A DNA stretch of 64,000 nt, from the NCBI GenBank assembly GCA_013400975.1, contig WBMZ01003012.1, positions 164,059 to 228,058 on the forward strand, in the 5' to 3' direction. The DNA comes from Atrichornis clamosus. Lineage: Eukaryota; Chordata; Aves; Passeriformes; Menuridae. This document shows positions 26,501 to 41,005 of this stretch, in pieces (position 1 is the stretch's first letter; each line of letters begins with the position of its first letter). Made by a program: the position numbers and the translations under genes. A model generated the notes under the pieces. It did not search any database, was not told the origin of the DNA, and was given only the letters and a program-made list of their open reading frames with translations.

Positions 26501-27867
26501 ACTGTCACATGCATTACAGCAAGAGGTTCCTGAGTCTCTCTGTATGACTGGTTAGATTTTACGTTTCCCCAGACGTCTCCAAAAGGAACGTGAGCCTTTG
26601 TCCAGCTGCAGTCCCACATCCCAGCTCATTTCACAGGCAGCTCAGGCTGTTACTGTCTGCTACCCTGGGATGCTGAAATCTTGCACCACACACTGCACTT
26701 TGATGTGGCATTGGCACCAGGAGGGTGCTCCCCTCCAGCAATGCACAGAGTGAAACCATGCAGTGAAATGCCAAGTCCAGGCAGGGTCAGGGCAGATTCC
26801 ATGGGTTTTGTGCTGCCTCCTGCTCACTTTTCCCTTCCTGTAGCAATAATTGCTCATCAGCACAGATTAACAATTGCACAAGCAAACCCTCAGAACAAAT
26901 GAAATCAGGGCTGAGGGCCAATCTTAGCCAGTGGAACTTTGCCACCGACTTTAAATGGGATTGGGATTTAGCCCTGCAGCCTTTCCCTGTGTTTCCTCTT
27001 TCTACCCATTCATGTGCTGCACATGTGTAACTCTCTGGCAGTTCCGCCGGCTTTGGGATGAGGCACTCACAGGTACAAGCTCCAAAAGTTGCACCCATAA
27101 CCTTCTGGCATTCTTCTCCACCCATTCCCTGGCTTTCTGCTAAGTGTTGTTCCAGCCATTTTACGATTTCTTTTAAAAGGTAGGAGAATAAAGACAAAAA
27201 TAGCTTTCAATCCATTCATATGTGTTTCTGTTGGGCTGTGAATAATTTAAAGGTCTTCTCACCTCATCTCTTGTTTATCGCGTAGCCTCAGGCCTCACCT
27301 ACATGAAAGAGTTGCACCCATTCAAGTAGATGTTAATTTAAACCAATTCATTAAACTAATACAAACCCTGGAGCAAGCAGAGGGAGGGATGCTCCCGCAC
27401 CGTGTTGAACCCAGGCTCCTATCGGTTTGCTTTAATCTGGTGAGAAACTAAACCCAAGTAAGGAGTGCCCGTGGACAGGTTTGCTCTGGTTTTGCTGAGC
27501 GCGTGGAACAGAGCAATGCAAATCGTGCCAGGGAGTTCTCACTCGCAGAGCTCTCACTCCCTGCAGGGACCGGGTCACCACCTGAAACACACACCTTCCA
27601 CCCCGACCCGCCTGTCTCCGGCACAAGACTGTCGCTATTCAGTGAAAAACAAACCCGAAAAGGAAAGAGGGGAGGGATGGGATTAGAGCATTTCTCCTTC
27701 ACAGCTCTGCCCTCTTTTCAGGGAGTGGAAAGGACTAAATCACCTGTTGTCAATATTGAATGAGGATTACAGAGAACATGAAGCCAGAGTCCTTTCCCAT
27801 GTGCCTGGTGGGAGGATGAGAGGCAAAAGATCCGAGCTGCATCAATGAAATTCCAATAGATATTAAG

Positions 27868-28045
27868 AAAAAATTACTTCATGATGAGAGTTGTTAAACA
27901 AGGGGCCAGAGAGATGGTGGTATCTCCATCCCCAGAGATAATAAAAACTAAACCAGACAAGATCCTGAGCAACCTGATCTAATATTGGTCTTGAGTGGGG
28001 TGGAGGTTTGATCTGGTGGTTTAAAGTCCCTGTCAACTTATATTA
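27868..28045 (+). mobile_element. diverged CR1 LINE 3' fragment
   Basis: The order of blocks matches the sense strand of the CR1 3' region: TTACTTCATGATGAGAG, then GGGCCAGAGAGATGGTGGTA, TCTCCATCCCCAGAGATAAT, an aspartate-rich tail region and the terminal CTTGAGTGGGGTGGAGGTTT block. It is more diverged than the copy at 16.0 kb, hence older. Confidence 0.7.
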
Positions 28046-28749
28046 TTCTGTTTTATTCAAGTAAAATAAGGCAGAAATTTCTCTTCTGAAGCCAGTTTCC
28101 CTCACGTTCCCAAGTTACACAGCCGGTAAATTCACCTGGCTATTACCCAGTTGTTCACTCTTCCTGAAGAGAAAAGACATAGAGAAAATATTAAGGGACT
28201 TGGGGTGTCTGCAAAATGGTGCCAACTGCTGCAGTACAATTTCATGGAGCAACACAGAAGATTTTCCATCAGGAAAGTGCAAGTGGGGAGATGGAAGCCT
28301 ACAGAAAGGCTCTCAGCATCCCCCTCAGTGCTGAGCGGGTCACACAGAGATGTCTTGGCTCCAGGGGCCCATCTAGGCCTGGGAAGTTACTAAAGTGCTT
28401 ATTGGTGGTGATCATACCATTTGGCTTTCCCCTGCATTAGTAGGCACTGGGAGTCAGAGTAGGTGGCTGCTGGCTGGTTCTGGCACTTCAAAGCTACAGC
28501 AGCAGCACCACACCATGGTACCTACACCTCTAGCAGCAGCCACAGCGCCTCAGTTTCCATCACTGCGAGTGCTCAGGGCAGGAAGAGAGACACAGTCACT
28601 GTTAATATGGCTAAAACCCCTTAGGGTGTGTAGGGGCAGCATAAATATAACAAGATCCTCATTGTTTAAGAGAAGAGAAAAACAGAGGAATGGTTTTGCA
28701 CTAGGTATATAGATTTTGCCAATACTTGAATATTTTTTGATTTGTTTTG

Positions 28750-28791
28750 ATTTTTATATATATGTATATATACATATATATACACACATAT
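28750..28791 (+). repeat. (TA)n-rich microsatellite
   Basis: Alternating TATATA, GTATATATAC and ACACACATA form a roughly 40-base, partly self-complementary simple repeat. Confidence 0.9.
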
Positions 28792-31700
28792 TCTGGGAAA
28801 AACATTATGTTGTTTACATAAATTTTTCATCATACTGGAGAAATCCTGCAAGATCTGCTTTTATACCACTATGGTTCTTTTCATCCAAAGATCTTTTATC
28901 AATTATCATGCCAAAGTTTTCATGGATTCAAAGACATGAAAAATAAATTTCCAGGAGGAAGGCATGCCAAGGGCCACAAAACACAAAAGCCTGATGTCTA
29001 ACTCAGGAAGCCTTTAAGCCATGGATAGCTGGAAAGTGGGATAGCATACCAGAGAAATCTCGGGATGTACTGCTGTCCTTGTCTGCTGTTCCAGCACCCA
29101 GCACAGCACACGGGCTATGTGCTGCCTTCGTGTTCTCAACCAGCTCCTCACATCTCTGTCAGAGTGACGGTGGGTTCTCCCTTGGTTTCACTCATCTGCT
29201 CTCCCTAGGAATGGACTCTTGGGCTTTGTCCATGCTGCAGGACCTTTACCTCTCAGACTGAGGGTACAGCTCCCCTTTCTCCCCACCCTTCCCTCACACT
29301 GACCCTTTGCTGCGTTCCTTCAGATCCCTTGAGCTGCAAACGCCTCTTTTATTCCCGGTGTGCTTTCCTGCCTGCTCAGCCAGGAAAGTTGATTCAACCT
29401 GTGCCAGAGCTGGCCCACGGGAGAGGAAGGGAAAGCACAGCTGGAAGCAGAAGAAGAAGCAGGTTTTTCCCTCCCCATGACCTGCTGTTCAGTTTGCTTT
29501 TGCCATAACAGAACTTCTGCCTTCAGGCACAGCTCCACCCAACCTGAAGATCTCTGGTGCATCTCCAGTGCACTCTCTCAGCCTCCTGGTCCCCCAGTTT
29601 GGCACAGGCTCTGTCTCTTTTTGTGACTTTCACTGAGCTGAATCAACTGGCTGATGCACCAGTTATTTGGCCTACAGAGGGGTCTGACAACTACAAGAGA
29701 TGGTGCAAAAGTAGCAGGGCCACCAGGTTGTCTTGAAGTCTTCTCCAGCCTTAAATGATGCTGGGCATTACCTAGACCTTGTCTCAGCTGTTGAATTTGA
29801 CTCACCTCTTCCACCCCACACCACAAAACAGATGTGGTTGTAAATTATAGCCACGTTAGAAGGATCAGTGAAGACCATAAGAATGCGAGAGCAACTAACA
29901 GGCTGTAAATTCTGCTGGGTTGTGACTTACGTGAACAGTTTTCAAGGGGCTCTGACCTTCAGTGCAACACAGTCCTCAGTGTCTGTGCAACACGGACAGG
30001 AGTTTGCTGTGCTGCACTTCATGACAGACCAAGATAACTGCAAAGGATGAAGAAGCAAGTGCCCAGAGATCTCACAGAGCTTCCCCAGGGTCTGCTGGTA
30101 ATTGCTGCCAGAGGCCTCGCAGCCGTCCTCACCGTGTCCCTAGGTGTTCATGGGAGACATCAAACAAATCACAACTGTAGATGCAAGAATTCAAATGTCA
30201 GCACCCAGATGGGCCAGGTGGGTGCCTTGTAAAGCCCTGTGTTCAGAAACCATATTCAGTAAGTCCACCAGAAAAGCAGCCCAGCACAATTAACACGCTG
30301 CTGTAGCCTAGAAAGAGAAATCAGACAGAGGCAGAGAACCTGGTATAACACAACTTGAATTACTTCTCTGACACAGGTGGTGTTTGTGGCCTTCCCAAAC
30401 ACCTAATCTGGGAGCCATCTGAAGCCAGTGGGAGGTTTCCATTTACTGCAGCAGATCTCACATCAGACAAGTTATCTATAAAGCACTGAGATAGGAGTAT
30501 CTTTCAGTCCTTGAAGTCTACAGAACTTGCTACCTTGGTCAAATTTGTACAGGTGCTGAAGTAGATTTCTAGCATGATGTCTAGGCAGAGTTGAAGGGAG
30601 AGGGTTCTTAGAGAAGAAATCTTAATAAAATTATTTTTAAAAGTATAAAAGTGATCTTCCTATTGCCAGGGAAATTTCATACAATTTTTTATACTCCATT
30701 GGTCTGAAGACCAGTTTTTATTTTCTGAAAAAGTATTGCAGAAAGTTGACAGAGGCTTTAAGAAATTATACTGAAACAGGTAGTGAGGTTGCCACTGGGT
30801 TTGTCCTTTGGTTAAAGAGATTAGAACTCAGGCACTGCTAAGCTTTGCATGGCAAAGAGGCACTTCAGATTTCTACTCACAGGAGACCTCTCTATTTCAT
30901 GTCTGCTCCACTAAATATGCCCACCCCAATACAAGAGATTAAATCCTTGGACACAGAAGATAAAATATATTTTGTGTTTAAAATACAGGGCGGTTATTGC
31001 ATGCTCACAGCTGTAAAATAAAGAAAATAAGTGAGAATATAAAAAGTTTCTTCCAGTCACATGGTGACAGAACAAGAACCTGTATCTCATCTTGTTTGGA
31101 CAGCAGGGGAAAGATGAGAGGGGGGGCAGTCAGAGCAGCTGCAAATAACTATGTCTGTTTCAAATTCAGAACAAATCATCTTCTTGGTGTAATTCCTGAC
31201 AAATAATTTTCTTGTCCAAAAATTTTTAGGTTGATCCTGCAGGACTGCTGGGGTAATCATCCTGACACTGCAGATAACAGGATTGTGATCATAAATCTTA
31301 AGATTCAAGTACATTCACCATGGTTGAGTGACCACCAGCATTTTGAGGGAATGAGAATATTTTTCCCCTGAAAGGATGACGGCACGAAGGGCACATATGC
31401 AGAAAGTGAAGCCTCAGAAATACAGAACAATGCATCATTTTTAGTTTCAATTTGCCATGCACTCCTTATCATTTCACCCACATTCTGCCCACTAATCAAG
31501 GGAAGAGGCTTGGCTGGTGCAACTGGTTCTGGATAGATCTATTTGTGGCTGTTGCTATTGCAGCAACAGCAAAAGTGCCTTTTTTAAAAGAAGATTCTAG
31601 GCTCTGTCACAGAACATAAGTGACTTACTCCGCGAACAATTATTTTTGTCTACAGATTGAAAGAACCTTTACTCCAGACTGGTCTTGCGGGGGGCTATTC

Positions 31701-34700
31701 CAGTTGTGTATGTGTAAGTGATGAAGGGAAATACACGTCTCATGATTTGGCTCTGGTTGATACAATTCTGCCTTTTCCCCATGGAAGAGGAGAAATCAGG
31801 TATTGAAGTAATATTAATATTGCAGAACTATGGAGCTGATTTTTTTGCCTTTTGAAGATAGCTTGCCTTCTGCAAGCAAAATGAGAAAAAGTACAAAACA
31901 GCACTGAGTTGTTTATCAACATAAAACACTCAGCTGATGAGATGCACTAATCCACAGCCAAATAAAGGCCCAGCTGACTCGTATTTAAGCCACCACCTTA
32001 CTCCACGGGCTTTATATGTGAATGCACCCAAATCCCTGACAATACCTACAATTTGAGCTAATTCCACAGTTAACCACAGCCCTGCATATCCATGGTGATC
32101 AAAAAATGATCACCTTCCAAAATGTGAGGAATCTGACATTAATAAAGGTGTGCTGCTCCCTGCTAGGCGATGTATGAGCTGACCAGATGTGCCACATTAT
32201 ATCACTGGGGAAACTGGCAGCATCACAGGGCAAGAGGGTTAACTGGGATGCTGCTGTGCAAAGGGGAAGGGGCTGGATGCTTGGATTTACTTTCTTCCCC
32301 AAGGACCTCTCCAGCAACCAGCATATTCTCCTTAAATAGTTGCCCCATATTGCACATAATTCTCTTTTACTAAAAGCGCCTAGTATGTGGTGTAATTCCT
32401 GTCCTCGTGTTGCAGAGTTCTTCCCCCTCCTGCACTCTGCACTCTCAGATCATTGTGTGGCCTCCCCAGGACACTCTCTGTGAAAGAACACAGAGCTGGA
32501 AACCAGAAGTGGTGGAAGCAAATGACTCCCCCCAAACCAGAAAAAGGCTGTAAGCTGTGCTGCAGCCTCAGCCAACGGGGTCTAACCAGGACTCGCCTTT
32601 GCTTCCACTTCCGCTGGACTGCAGGCAGCTGGTAAAGCAAACAGAGCTCTGCAAAGCACCACTGCTGCACAGGATGCCCAAGTGTTTCTGGAAAGAGTTG
32701 GTTAAGTCAATGAGTGAACAGCTTTGTTCCAATTGCAACGACAGTGACTTGGAGTACAGCAAAAGCTTCTTACCTTCTCCCTTTGCAATCGCAAAGCTCA
32801 CGCAACAGGACCCTCATACCCTTGCTGCATGGTTTATATATTCTGTGTGCATGGGAGCGAGTGCTCAGGGATTTGGGAGGGGAGGGGGAAAGGGGGAAGA
32901 GTCCAAACAAAACATTTAAATGTAATTCCTTTGATGGTGCAGCTGTGAGAGGGCAACTGAGTTGATTTTGGTACAATATTTTAGAAGCTGCATAGTTTTC
33001 CTGTCCTTTATTAAATAGAAATCATGTTTCCATGGTCAGGCTCTCCTCAAGTCATCTCTCCTGCCTGCAGAGGAAACCTCTGTTTTAAATTCGCACACAA
33101 CTGATGCTTCATTTTCCCCCCTTCTTGTGACCCTCTCCATCTCCCACCTTCTCTCCCAAACATGGAGTACAAGAAGCATTTCCAAACCAGTGCAAACACA
33201 AAATACAAGTGAGCCCTATTTGCTTTGTGAGAAAACTGCACAATAGCCCCCAAATGAGAACGATGAGTAGGAGCATTATCCCTTGGAATCAGGCAACTGG
33301 CTTCCTGGTTCATTCCCAGTTCCTCAACGTGCTGGTACACTCCTTTACGTGGTGTCCTTGTGTGCACCATGGATCCTGGTGTCCAGGACACAAGGAGCAC
33401 GGAGCAGACGCCCCAGCTAAGGGCGATCCAGCAGCAGCAGCAGTTGTGGCAGTGCAGCCGTGCTGCTTCTGATCCACGCAGCTCCCCTAAGAGCACAGAT
33501 CCAGGCTGACTTCATCACCTCTACACCAGGCCTTTGCACGGAGCAGGGACCTCCCCACCCACTCTGCCAAACACCAGCCCTGTCAGACAGGAGCAATGGC
33601 GCTGAGTGACTTTACAGGGGATGTTTTCAGAACAAAGCACTCTGCGAGGCAGTTCCTGCGCTCCAGCCTTCCCTCCTGTGAACCTGCCGCCCCCAGCTCC
33701 CAAACCATCCAACCCTTTCCCTCTAACCTTGGTGAAACCAGGAGCTAAGGTGACACAGTGCTGCAGCACCAGGCTGGCATCACTGGACTGCAGAGAAATG
33801 GCCACAGGCAAGACAAGGAGTCAGCACCTGCAGCGCTACGCGGTTTCATTGCAGCGGCCGTGGGGGGAGGCAGGGGAGGGCTGGCAGTTCCGTTTCGCTC
33901 TCCACATTCAACAACATATATGAAGGTTTTTCAATCCCTTTTCCAGGATAAATAGCACGGTTGAGCCTTCCCTGGAAGGGCTAAACCATTCAGAAGGAGC
34001 AAAGAAAGGAGAGGATGCAGAAGTATCTCCTCGACTGCTAACGCCTGACGAGCAGTGGCGTGACAGGCCTGACGTGATTATGGAGCACAACTGAGACACC
34101 CTCCCTCCCAAACCATTCATCCCCATCTTCCCAGCCCAGCACCTGGCTCCCTGGCTAAGCTCCCCACCACCTCTGTTATTTGCATCGTTACTCTCATGTC
34201 TGTGAAAACAAGAAACTTGTGTCACACTCTGAGCTGCATCTCAGAGCATCCCGAAGGGGGAGGCGTGGGGAGGGACAGTGTTACCTAGGAGCTCCGGGAT
34301 TTTCTCCGATAGACTTGGTTCATTTTCTCTGAAGCTTCTGTGTTTTCTTTTTTCCCCTTTCGCCCCACTTCTCTCAATGGTCTGGTGCCCTCGGAGAGTC
34401 CAGGAGCAGACACCAGCTGGCCCTAGCAAAGGCCACATCCCCCACTGCCTGTGTTGTTCGCTCCAGCTCGCCTATATGGATCCCTTAATTGCATGCATGT
34501 CTTTCAGGCTATTCTCCATGCATGAGCTGTCAGCAAAACCTTGCTGGAAACACTGGAATTTCACATTTTTCATGGAGATTTTCCATATCAAATGGGCAGT
34601 TTCACATTTTCCATGAAATTCCTCATGACTACAAAAAAAAATACAGCCGCAGTATTTGGAAGGCCTTGCTCAGCTTGCCTTCAGGCACCATTTGCGTGTT

Positions 34701-37700
34701 AAATGCATGTGTGTGAATTTACTTAGCATATCATTTCAGGGATGGGATTGGAATATTTTTTTTTGTTGTTGTTGCAGATGACAGGAGAGAAGCATGCATT
34801 CATCCATTCATTCATAAACCCAACTTGTGGCACGGCACACTGGGGAAGGGATCTCTCGCATCGTTTTTAAAACAGAGAGAGTGCAAAGCCCTGTCAACTG
34901 ACAATATCCATCCAAGCTGTCATTGCCAATCACTTGAATGGACTGCAGCAGAGAGTATTTTCCACAATGAGATACCAATGGGGGTGACCATTAGGTCAGG
35001 AATCTTATTTTCTCAGCTCACCAACCCCTGCAAATAAATTCTCACCAAAAGGAGAGAAAAGCCTCATTGATTTGACAAGCGATCAGACACTGCAGTTGTC
35101 ATTTTCCCAGCAGTTGCTAGCATATTTTTTTTGCCTGGTGTGTGAGATATGAATTTTGTGACTTAACCTATCAAGCTCTTAAAGGGATCATGCCTTTTTC
35201 ATCTGCATCCTCGTGAAAAGTAGAACTCACAGTAGCAAGACTCGGAAAGCAAAATACTGTTCCCAGCTTTAATATATTATTAGTTGAGTTACAACAAAGT
35301 TCATGCAGAGGCTCTACTTTGTTGTTAATAGCCAGACATACTTATTTGACCTGCAAGAATATGGATCTTTTCTCTCCCATAAATACCCATTTTAATTTGT
35401 AAAACACGTTTTTGCAAGGTTGGTGGTATTTTTCCCTTGTGAACGCATCACAGCCAAACCAAGAGAGGCTACAAAAGCAAGAAAAAACACATTCTTCAAT
35501 GAAAAAAGTAACGTTTTCAGGTTTTAATGTTCTTAGACACATGGATTTTTATAACTTTTTAAAATAATGCACTAAGTTAAAAAAACCCCAAAACCAACAA
35601 AGCAGCTTTATGCTGAATTCCAGCAAAGGGCCTAAGTTCTACCTGTGGCTCCAGCGAAACAGATTGGTTCTAGCAGACAAAGTATATCTTATTCTATGCT
35701 ATGTAAATCCACTTCACCTCCTAGAATGAGAACTTGAAAATTCTTGTTAGATTTACTGTGAAGTTTTTCAGAGGGAATATCTCAGCACTACCCAAAAGTA
35801 ATTTATTTACTGATGTAAAAACATAGACTTTGTGATATTTTTAGAGGAAGGTTTTTGGGGAATATTTTCTGACCGTGAGGAGACCCTGGTCCCCAGCTAA
35901 GAGCCTGCAGGGAGGTGAGTCCCTGGCTTAGCTGCCTTCTCCACCACAGGCACATCAAGCATCTGAGAGTTCCCCAGATCGACTGCTTTGCTTGTTTTAT
36001 TAAAAACAGGACTTTGGTCGATAGAAATTTTTTACACCATGAGAAGATTGCCCCTGCCCAGTTCTAGACACTTTCTGAAGAGCTCACCACCTGCCTGAAC
36101 ACGACTACTTCAACCAGACCAGATTATGATTTACAAAACCTGCAATTCCATCCATCCAGCACTTTGGTTCCCAACAGCAAAACTGCATTACGTCTGACTT
36201 AGTCTATGGCATTATTGTTATTCTTCTTCAGGGAAATAATGGGATCCACTCATACTGGAAGCACTTCTATCAACATTTCAGAAGGTTTTTAAAATATTAT
36301 ATATATGTAAAACATTTTCATCCCAATAACTGCTCTATCTATATATACCACTGCGAGGAGAACATGACCAAGTCAGAATATTTCTTTATAAGTATTCTAA
36401 AGAATAGTCAGAATGGCATTAAAAATAGATTCAAAATCAGGTAAAGCCTCACCTCAGTGCTTTACACTTGGTCTAGCATCAAGATTGTTACTGCCAGTTT
36501 AGTTTCTGGTAAGTATTCATTCAGTAAGAATGAGAGCAAGGAGTTTTATGATCAAATATCAGAAAAATAATAATTAATTATTTTGGTAAATTGACAGGTT
36601 GCTAGACTTAGTATCAAATGCTTCTAAGCATTGTCAGACCATTCTTTGTTAATCAATACTGCACATTTCTTAGTGGTCTTATCTTCGGAGTACACTGTTC
36701 CAGACATTCTAGCAGCACATTGAGGCGTGAGTCTGCTTCCAGATAAGCCTGACTGGCTTAATTTTTCTTCTTTGTTAATTCAAGGTAAGTGCTCTAGTGC
36801 AGGCGCCCACCAAAATGTCATTTTATTCCTGATATATCTATTAATTCTTGCTTTGCTGTGTCCTTGCAATGCAATGTTCAGCTGCTCAGGCTATGAGCAG
36901 TTTCTAGATGGGACTGACTCTCTATTCCTTTTCCTGACATTCTTTCCTCTGGGCACACACGTGACAACCTCACCAACATGCTCCTTTCAGTTGCTGCTAA
37001 TTCCCTGCTACGATTTCACATCCAACACTCCAACTATAACGTGTAATTTTAATTCAGACAGCAATGCTTTCAGAGCAGTGAGGGTTCTGTAGGTGTATGA
37101 GACAAACACTTTCTAACTCATGTCGAAGAATGTGGATTGAATGTTCAGGAATATTCTGAAACTAGTTAGCTGTGGATAAAATCCTGAAATTAATTTTCCC
37201 TGGGAAATCTCAAACCCTCCGAAAAAAATAGTTTTCTCTGTTCTTCACAAAAATGACTTCATCAAACAACTTAAATAAGCATTTTCAGATACTTCCACTG
37301 TAGATCACTCAGGATTTTAAATGCAAGCAGGCTCGTACTGTATGCCAGGAGGACTTTTACTCCCCCCTGAAGTCCATTTTTCCTCTGTCCGCTGTTAAGT
37401 TACTATTATCTTCCATTCCTTGTAATAATGGGCTTAAGATCAAGTGAAGCTGGAAATGGAAAGAACAGTGAAAGATGACAGACTTGAAGGGGCTTTATTG
37501 GGACTATGGGTTGCTCCTGAGGTCAGAATCAGTAAGTATAATTAGATTCCTGGCATTGACAACAAATGTAAAGCAACTCAGAGCTCCCTTTTGTGTGCCT
37601 GTAATTAAACATGCACTTTTACTGCCCTCTGCAGTGCTCCAAAGTATCTTTGATTCCAGCACATGAAAGTGGAATGAAAGAGCAGGCACAAATCTTCATC

Positions 37701-39750
37701 TCAGTATTGCACTCATATTTCTGAAAACAAAGTATTTCTCAGCAGAGATGGAATGGCCCCTTTCTAAAGAAACACAAAAGGGAACCTTGTTTTTGCTAAT
37801 AATTAGAGCCATTCCCGTACCTCCCAGAAACTTTCTCAATAGAAACTTGGACAGATAGAAAGGTCCCAACACAGATATTTGGGCCCCTCTATAACCCACA
37901 AAATAAGTTCCAAATTTCCACTCAAAATGAAGTTATTTCTTGAGTGCATGAATCAGCATTTTTTGGATAAATTAGTCTTCTCTTGTGCTTAAACACAATC
38001 CAAGAAGTAAGTGACAAGCTGAAAGAATGAATAGGACTGGTAATCAAAAAATGCAGTAGGAGCCAGAAGTAGCAGATGCTACATCTTGGTTCCTTGCATG
38101 TTTTCTATTTAGGTATTAGCCAGATGCCACAAAATTAAATACTACATGACTTGAATAAATTCTTCTCAGCCATACCACTTTCTCTCCTAACTAAAGCATA
38201 TATATTACATCCTAACTACACTGTTTTCCTTGAAAGTAAAATGAATTTCAATCTCTTAACTATTTATATAATGTTTTGGCAAAATTATCCCTAGTTGTCA
38301 GGAAGCACTTAAACCTAGTATTCAACAGCTAGTAACCAATCTTCTCACATTATGAGAAACCATATAGAAAAAGAAAACACAGAAGAGTAAGAACTTCCAG
38401 TAAGGTCAAAATCCTTTCAAAAGGGTTCTTTTACCAGCCCAGTTTTTTTTGATTAAAAAAGTGCCTGATCCCCCAGGTTTCCACACAGATTCATACTCAG
38501 GCATAAATAGTTATTCTATATATGCTTTGTCTCTATACCAGGGCTTTTATTTACATTAGGAACACAACAAAGCAGATAATCCTGAAAATAACTTCACTAA
38601 ATACCTGCATGAACAAAAGGTTGTTTGAATGGTATTTTGGACTTAAAATGGATTCATGGAGGAAAGATGGTTTTAGCTTGGCTTTCTTAGAGGCTCAAAT
38701 TGTTGTACTGGCAAGTCTTTTCCAAAATCTCTGTCCTGCCCCTTCTAATTTTTGAGCTGGCTGTCCAGGTACTGAACAGAAAGGCACAAACGTTCCCTTA
38801 AGCTTTATGTGACAAGAGCTTAGTAATGAAGGAAGACCCAGTTACTGCCCAAGTGAAGGAAAAGCTGGGACAGCTCAGCTCTTTCACGTCCTGCTTGCCA
38901 CCCTACCCACACACGTGCACCAATGGCCCGGCCAAGGCAGATGGAGCTTTACATTAGCCATAGCCACGACTGCTGTCAGCTAGCCAGGCACGGCACGAGG
39001 ATGCCGAAAGAGGACACGGCTTGGTGTGAAGGGAGTAAGAGAAACACAAACCAGAAGGCACATGTCTATAAAAAGCAGGGTTGACAGGTTCTGCTGCCTA
39101 CAGAACAACCTGCTCAGTTTTATTTTTAGAGGAATTTAACCTAATAAGGCTAAAATTTGACAGCAGTACTTGCCCGCTCTCCATCTGAAGCCAAGTCCTC
39201 TGCATGCAACTATGCACAACTGAACATATGGATATTGTTTTTCCGTAAGATTTGTCTATTACTAGGTAATATTTGCCTAAATAAATTTGCCCTAAACGGA
39301 TGGGGTTAGCCCACACTTAACCACTAGAGGGCTTAATTCTATTGCAAAAGACCCACTTCTTTTCCAATTTGGTGCTCTGGAAAACATTCAAACTCAGATA
39401 ACATGAGTGCTCTCTTTAAATGCCAGCCACAAAAACTAAATTCTCTAAGTAGTTGGGGCAAAGCGGAATAATTTCTAGGGTTGAAGACATTACTATGGAA
39501 GGCCAGCTCCTTCAGGAAAAAGTAACAAATCTGAGCTTGTTTCACAAACCGCTATTAAACACAGACCAGCTACATTTCTAGTCTGGATCATACCCATACC
39601 TCCCTGGTTCTGGGTAAAGTGCACTGCACAGCACAGACCTCATAGCTGAACAGCACTCTCAGGCTGCTTTGAAAAAGACCAACAGAATTAAGTTGTCTGT
39701 AAGTGAGCTGGAGCACACCACAGGAAAAGAAAACAAGGGATAAATAGGCT

Positions 39751-39764
39751 AAAAAAAAAAAAAA
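39751..39764 (+). repeat. poly-A run
   Basis: Fourteen consecutive A residues, possibly an old retroposon tail, though no body is recognised upstream. Confidence 0.6.
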
Positions 39765-40134
39765 GGAACAGCGAAGTGACACAGCACACACAGGATGGAG
39801 CAGAGAGGGAACAGACTGAGCAGAGAGAGAAGCAACACCCAGCTCAGTGGGGGTAGATTGTGTACAGGAGGGCGCAGCTCAGAGGGCAGGGCACAGGCAA
39901 TGCAAGAGGGTCGTAGCACAAGGCCTGTGCTGAGAACCTTGTCTGAGCAGTAGCAGGGTGGTTGAATTTGTCTCAAATTATATTGCAGTTTATGGACTAA
40001 TCACTGAGAAGTTACTCCGCAGAAATATAAGAGCTTCTCAAGTCATTTGTCAAAGGAGAATTATTTGTGGTGTATCCATTATAACAGCAAAGGACATCCC
40101 AGTTGTTTGCATGGTATCTGCCTGCGCTGCACAG

Positions 40135-40425
40135 GTCTTAGTGCTCCTCGGAATGCCGTCCCCACCCTCCAGCCCAGAGCTGGATGCAGCATCGAGGTGA
40201 GGTCTCACAAGAGCAGGGGGGCCGTCCCCCACCCTGCCCTGGTGGCCACACTGCTCTTGGTGCAGCCCAGGACACAATTGGCTTTCTGGGCTGTGAGTGC
40301 ACATGGCTGAGTCACCTGAAGTTTCTCATCCACCCGCCAGCACCCCCAAGTCCTCCTCCTCAGGGCTGCTCTCGCTCTGTTGATGCCCCAGCCTGGATTT
40401 GTGCTTCAGAGGTTGTCCCGACCCG
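40135..40425 (-). mobile_element. CR1 LINE fragment
   Basis: The plus strand carries the reverse complement of an internal-to-3' part of CR1. Landmarks are CAGAGCTGGATGCAGCATC, AGGTCTCACAAGAGCAGGG, GTGCAGCCCAGGACACAATT, GGCTTTCTGGGCTGTGAGTG and the AGGTTGTCCCGACCC end. The order and spacing match the family. It is separate from the LTR at 41.0 kb. Confidence 0.88.
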
Positions 40426-41000
40426 GGAGCTTTCTCATTTCACAACCAGGTGTAAGTAACCTTACCCTTCAGAAGCCTCTAAACAATCTCCTGAATATTC
40501 CACTGATCCAACCTGTTTGGGTCACTATGGTAGGACAGAAAAACTTTCAAAAAACCCAATTCTACTGGCTGTTCTGATACTCAGGTACAGCTTGACACGC
40601 TGCTCGCGCTTGCACCCGCTTAAAAATCTTCAAAAATTTTCAACTACTGACCTTCACTTGGAAGAATTTGGTTGACCTTAAGATTACTTTTATTGAAGGG
40701 GATATACAAAAGAATTTCCAAGGCAAATTGTGGCTTAAACTAGAATTCAGTGTTAACACCACAAAAGTATTTAAGAACAACCAGGGACAGTGTGGCCAGA
40801 AAATGTGATATAAGAAAATCAGTCTGGGGAGGACAGAGAGGATTTATTCTGGTAGAAAGAACTACCATTTTGCTGCCTTCTCTGGAAAAGTTTTGCTAGG
40901 AAGGCTGTCCTTAACATGAGAGCTTAGCACCAACTTTATCCCAATGCCACTGCTTTCTCTGGGAAAGTTTCCCCATCAGGTCAGGCTATCTGATTGAAGA

Positions 41001-41005
41001 GTGCC
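41001..41005 (+). repeat. target-site duplication, left copy
   Basis: GTGCC directly before the LTR matches the five bases directly after it at 41964-41968. Confidence 0.9.

Larger units (their letters stand above)
16280..27860. other. gene-poor stretch with CpG-retaining blocks
   Basis: No exon is identified. Simple repeats are listed separately. Blocks at about 19.66-19.88, 21.40-21.77 and 22.66-23.00 kb stand out by retained CpGs and mixed composition. They look like conserved non-coding elements or unrecognised exons and are treated as findings. Confidence 0.45.
28046..40130. other. gene-poor stretch with candidate conserved elements
   Basis: I find no exon. The long frames (for example minus 33047-33496) have no family signature. 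The block at about 34.8-35.35 kb has dense AT-rich motifs of the homeodomain type and reads like a vertebrate conserved non-coding element. The rest holds simple sequence and unremarkable DNA. Confidence 0.45.

Noticed and set aside
10000..41000. Search for FAM53A coding exons next to SLBP
   Set aside because: None of its conserved motifs could be recognised on either strand; synteny alone is not enough to call it.
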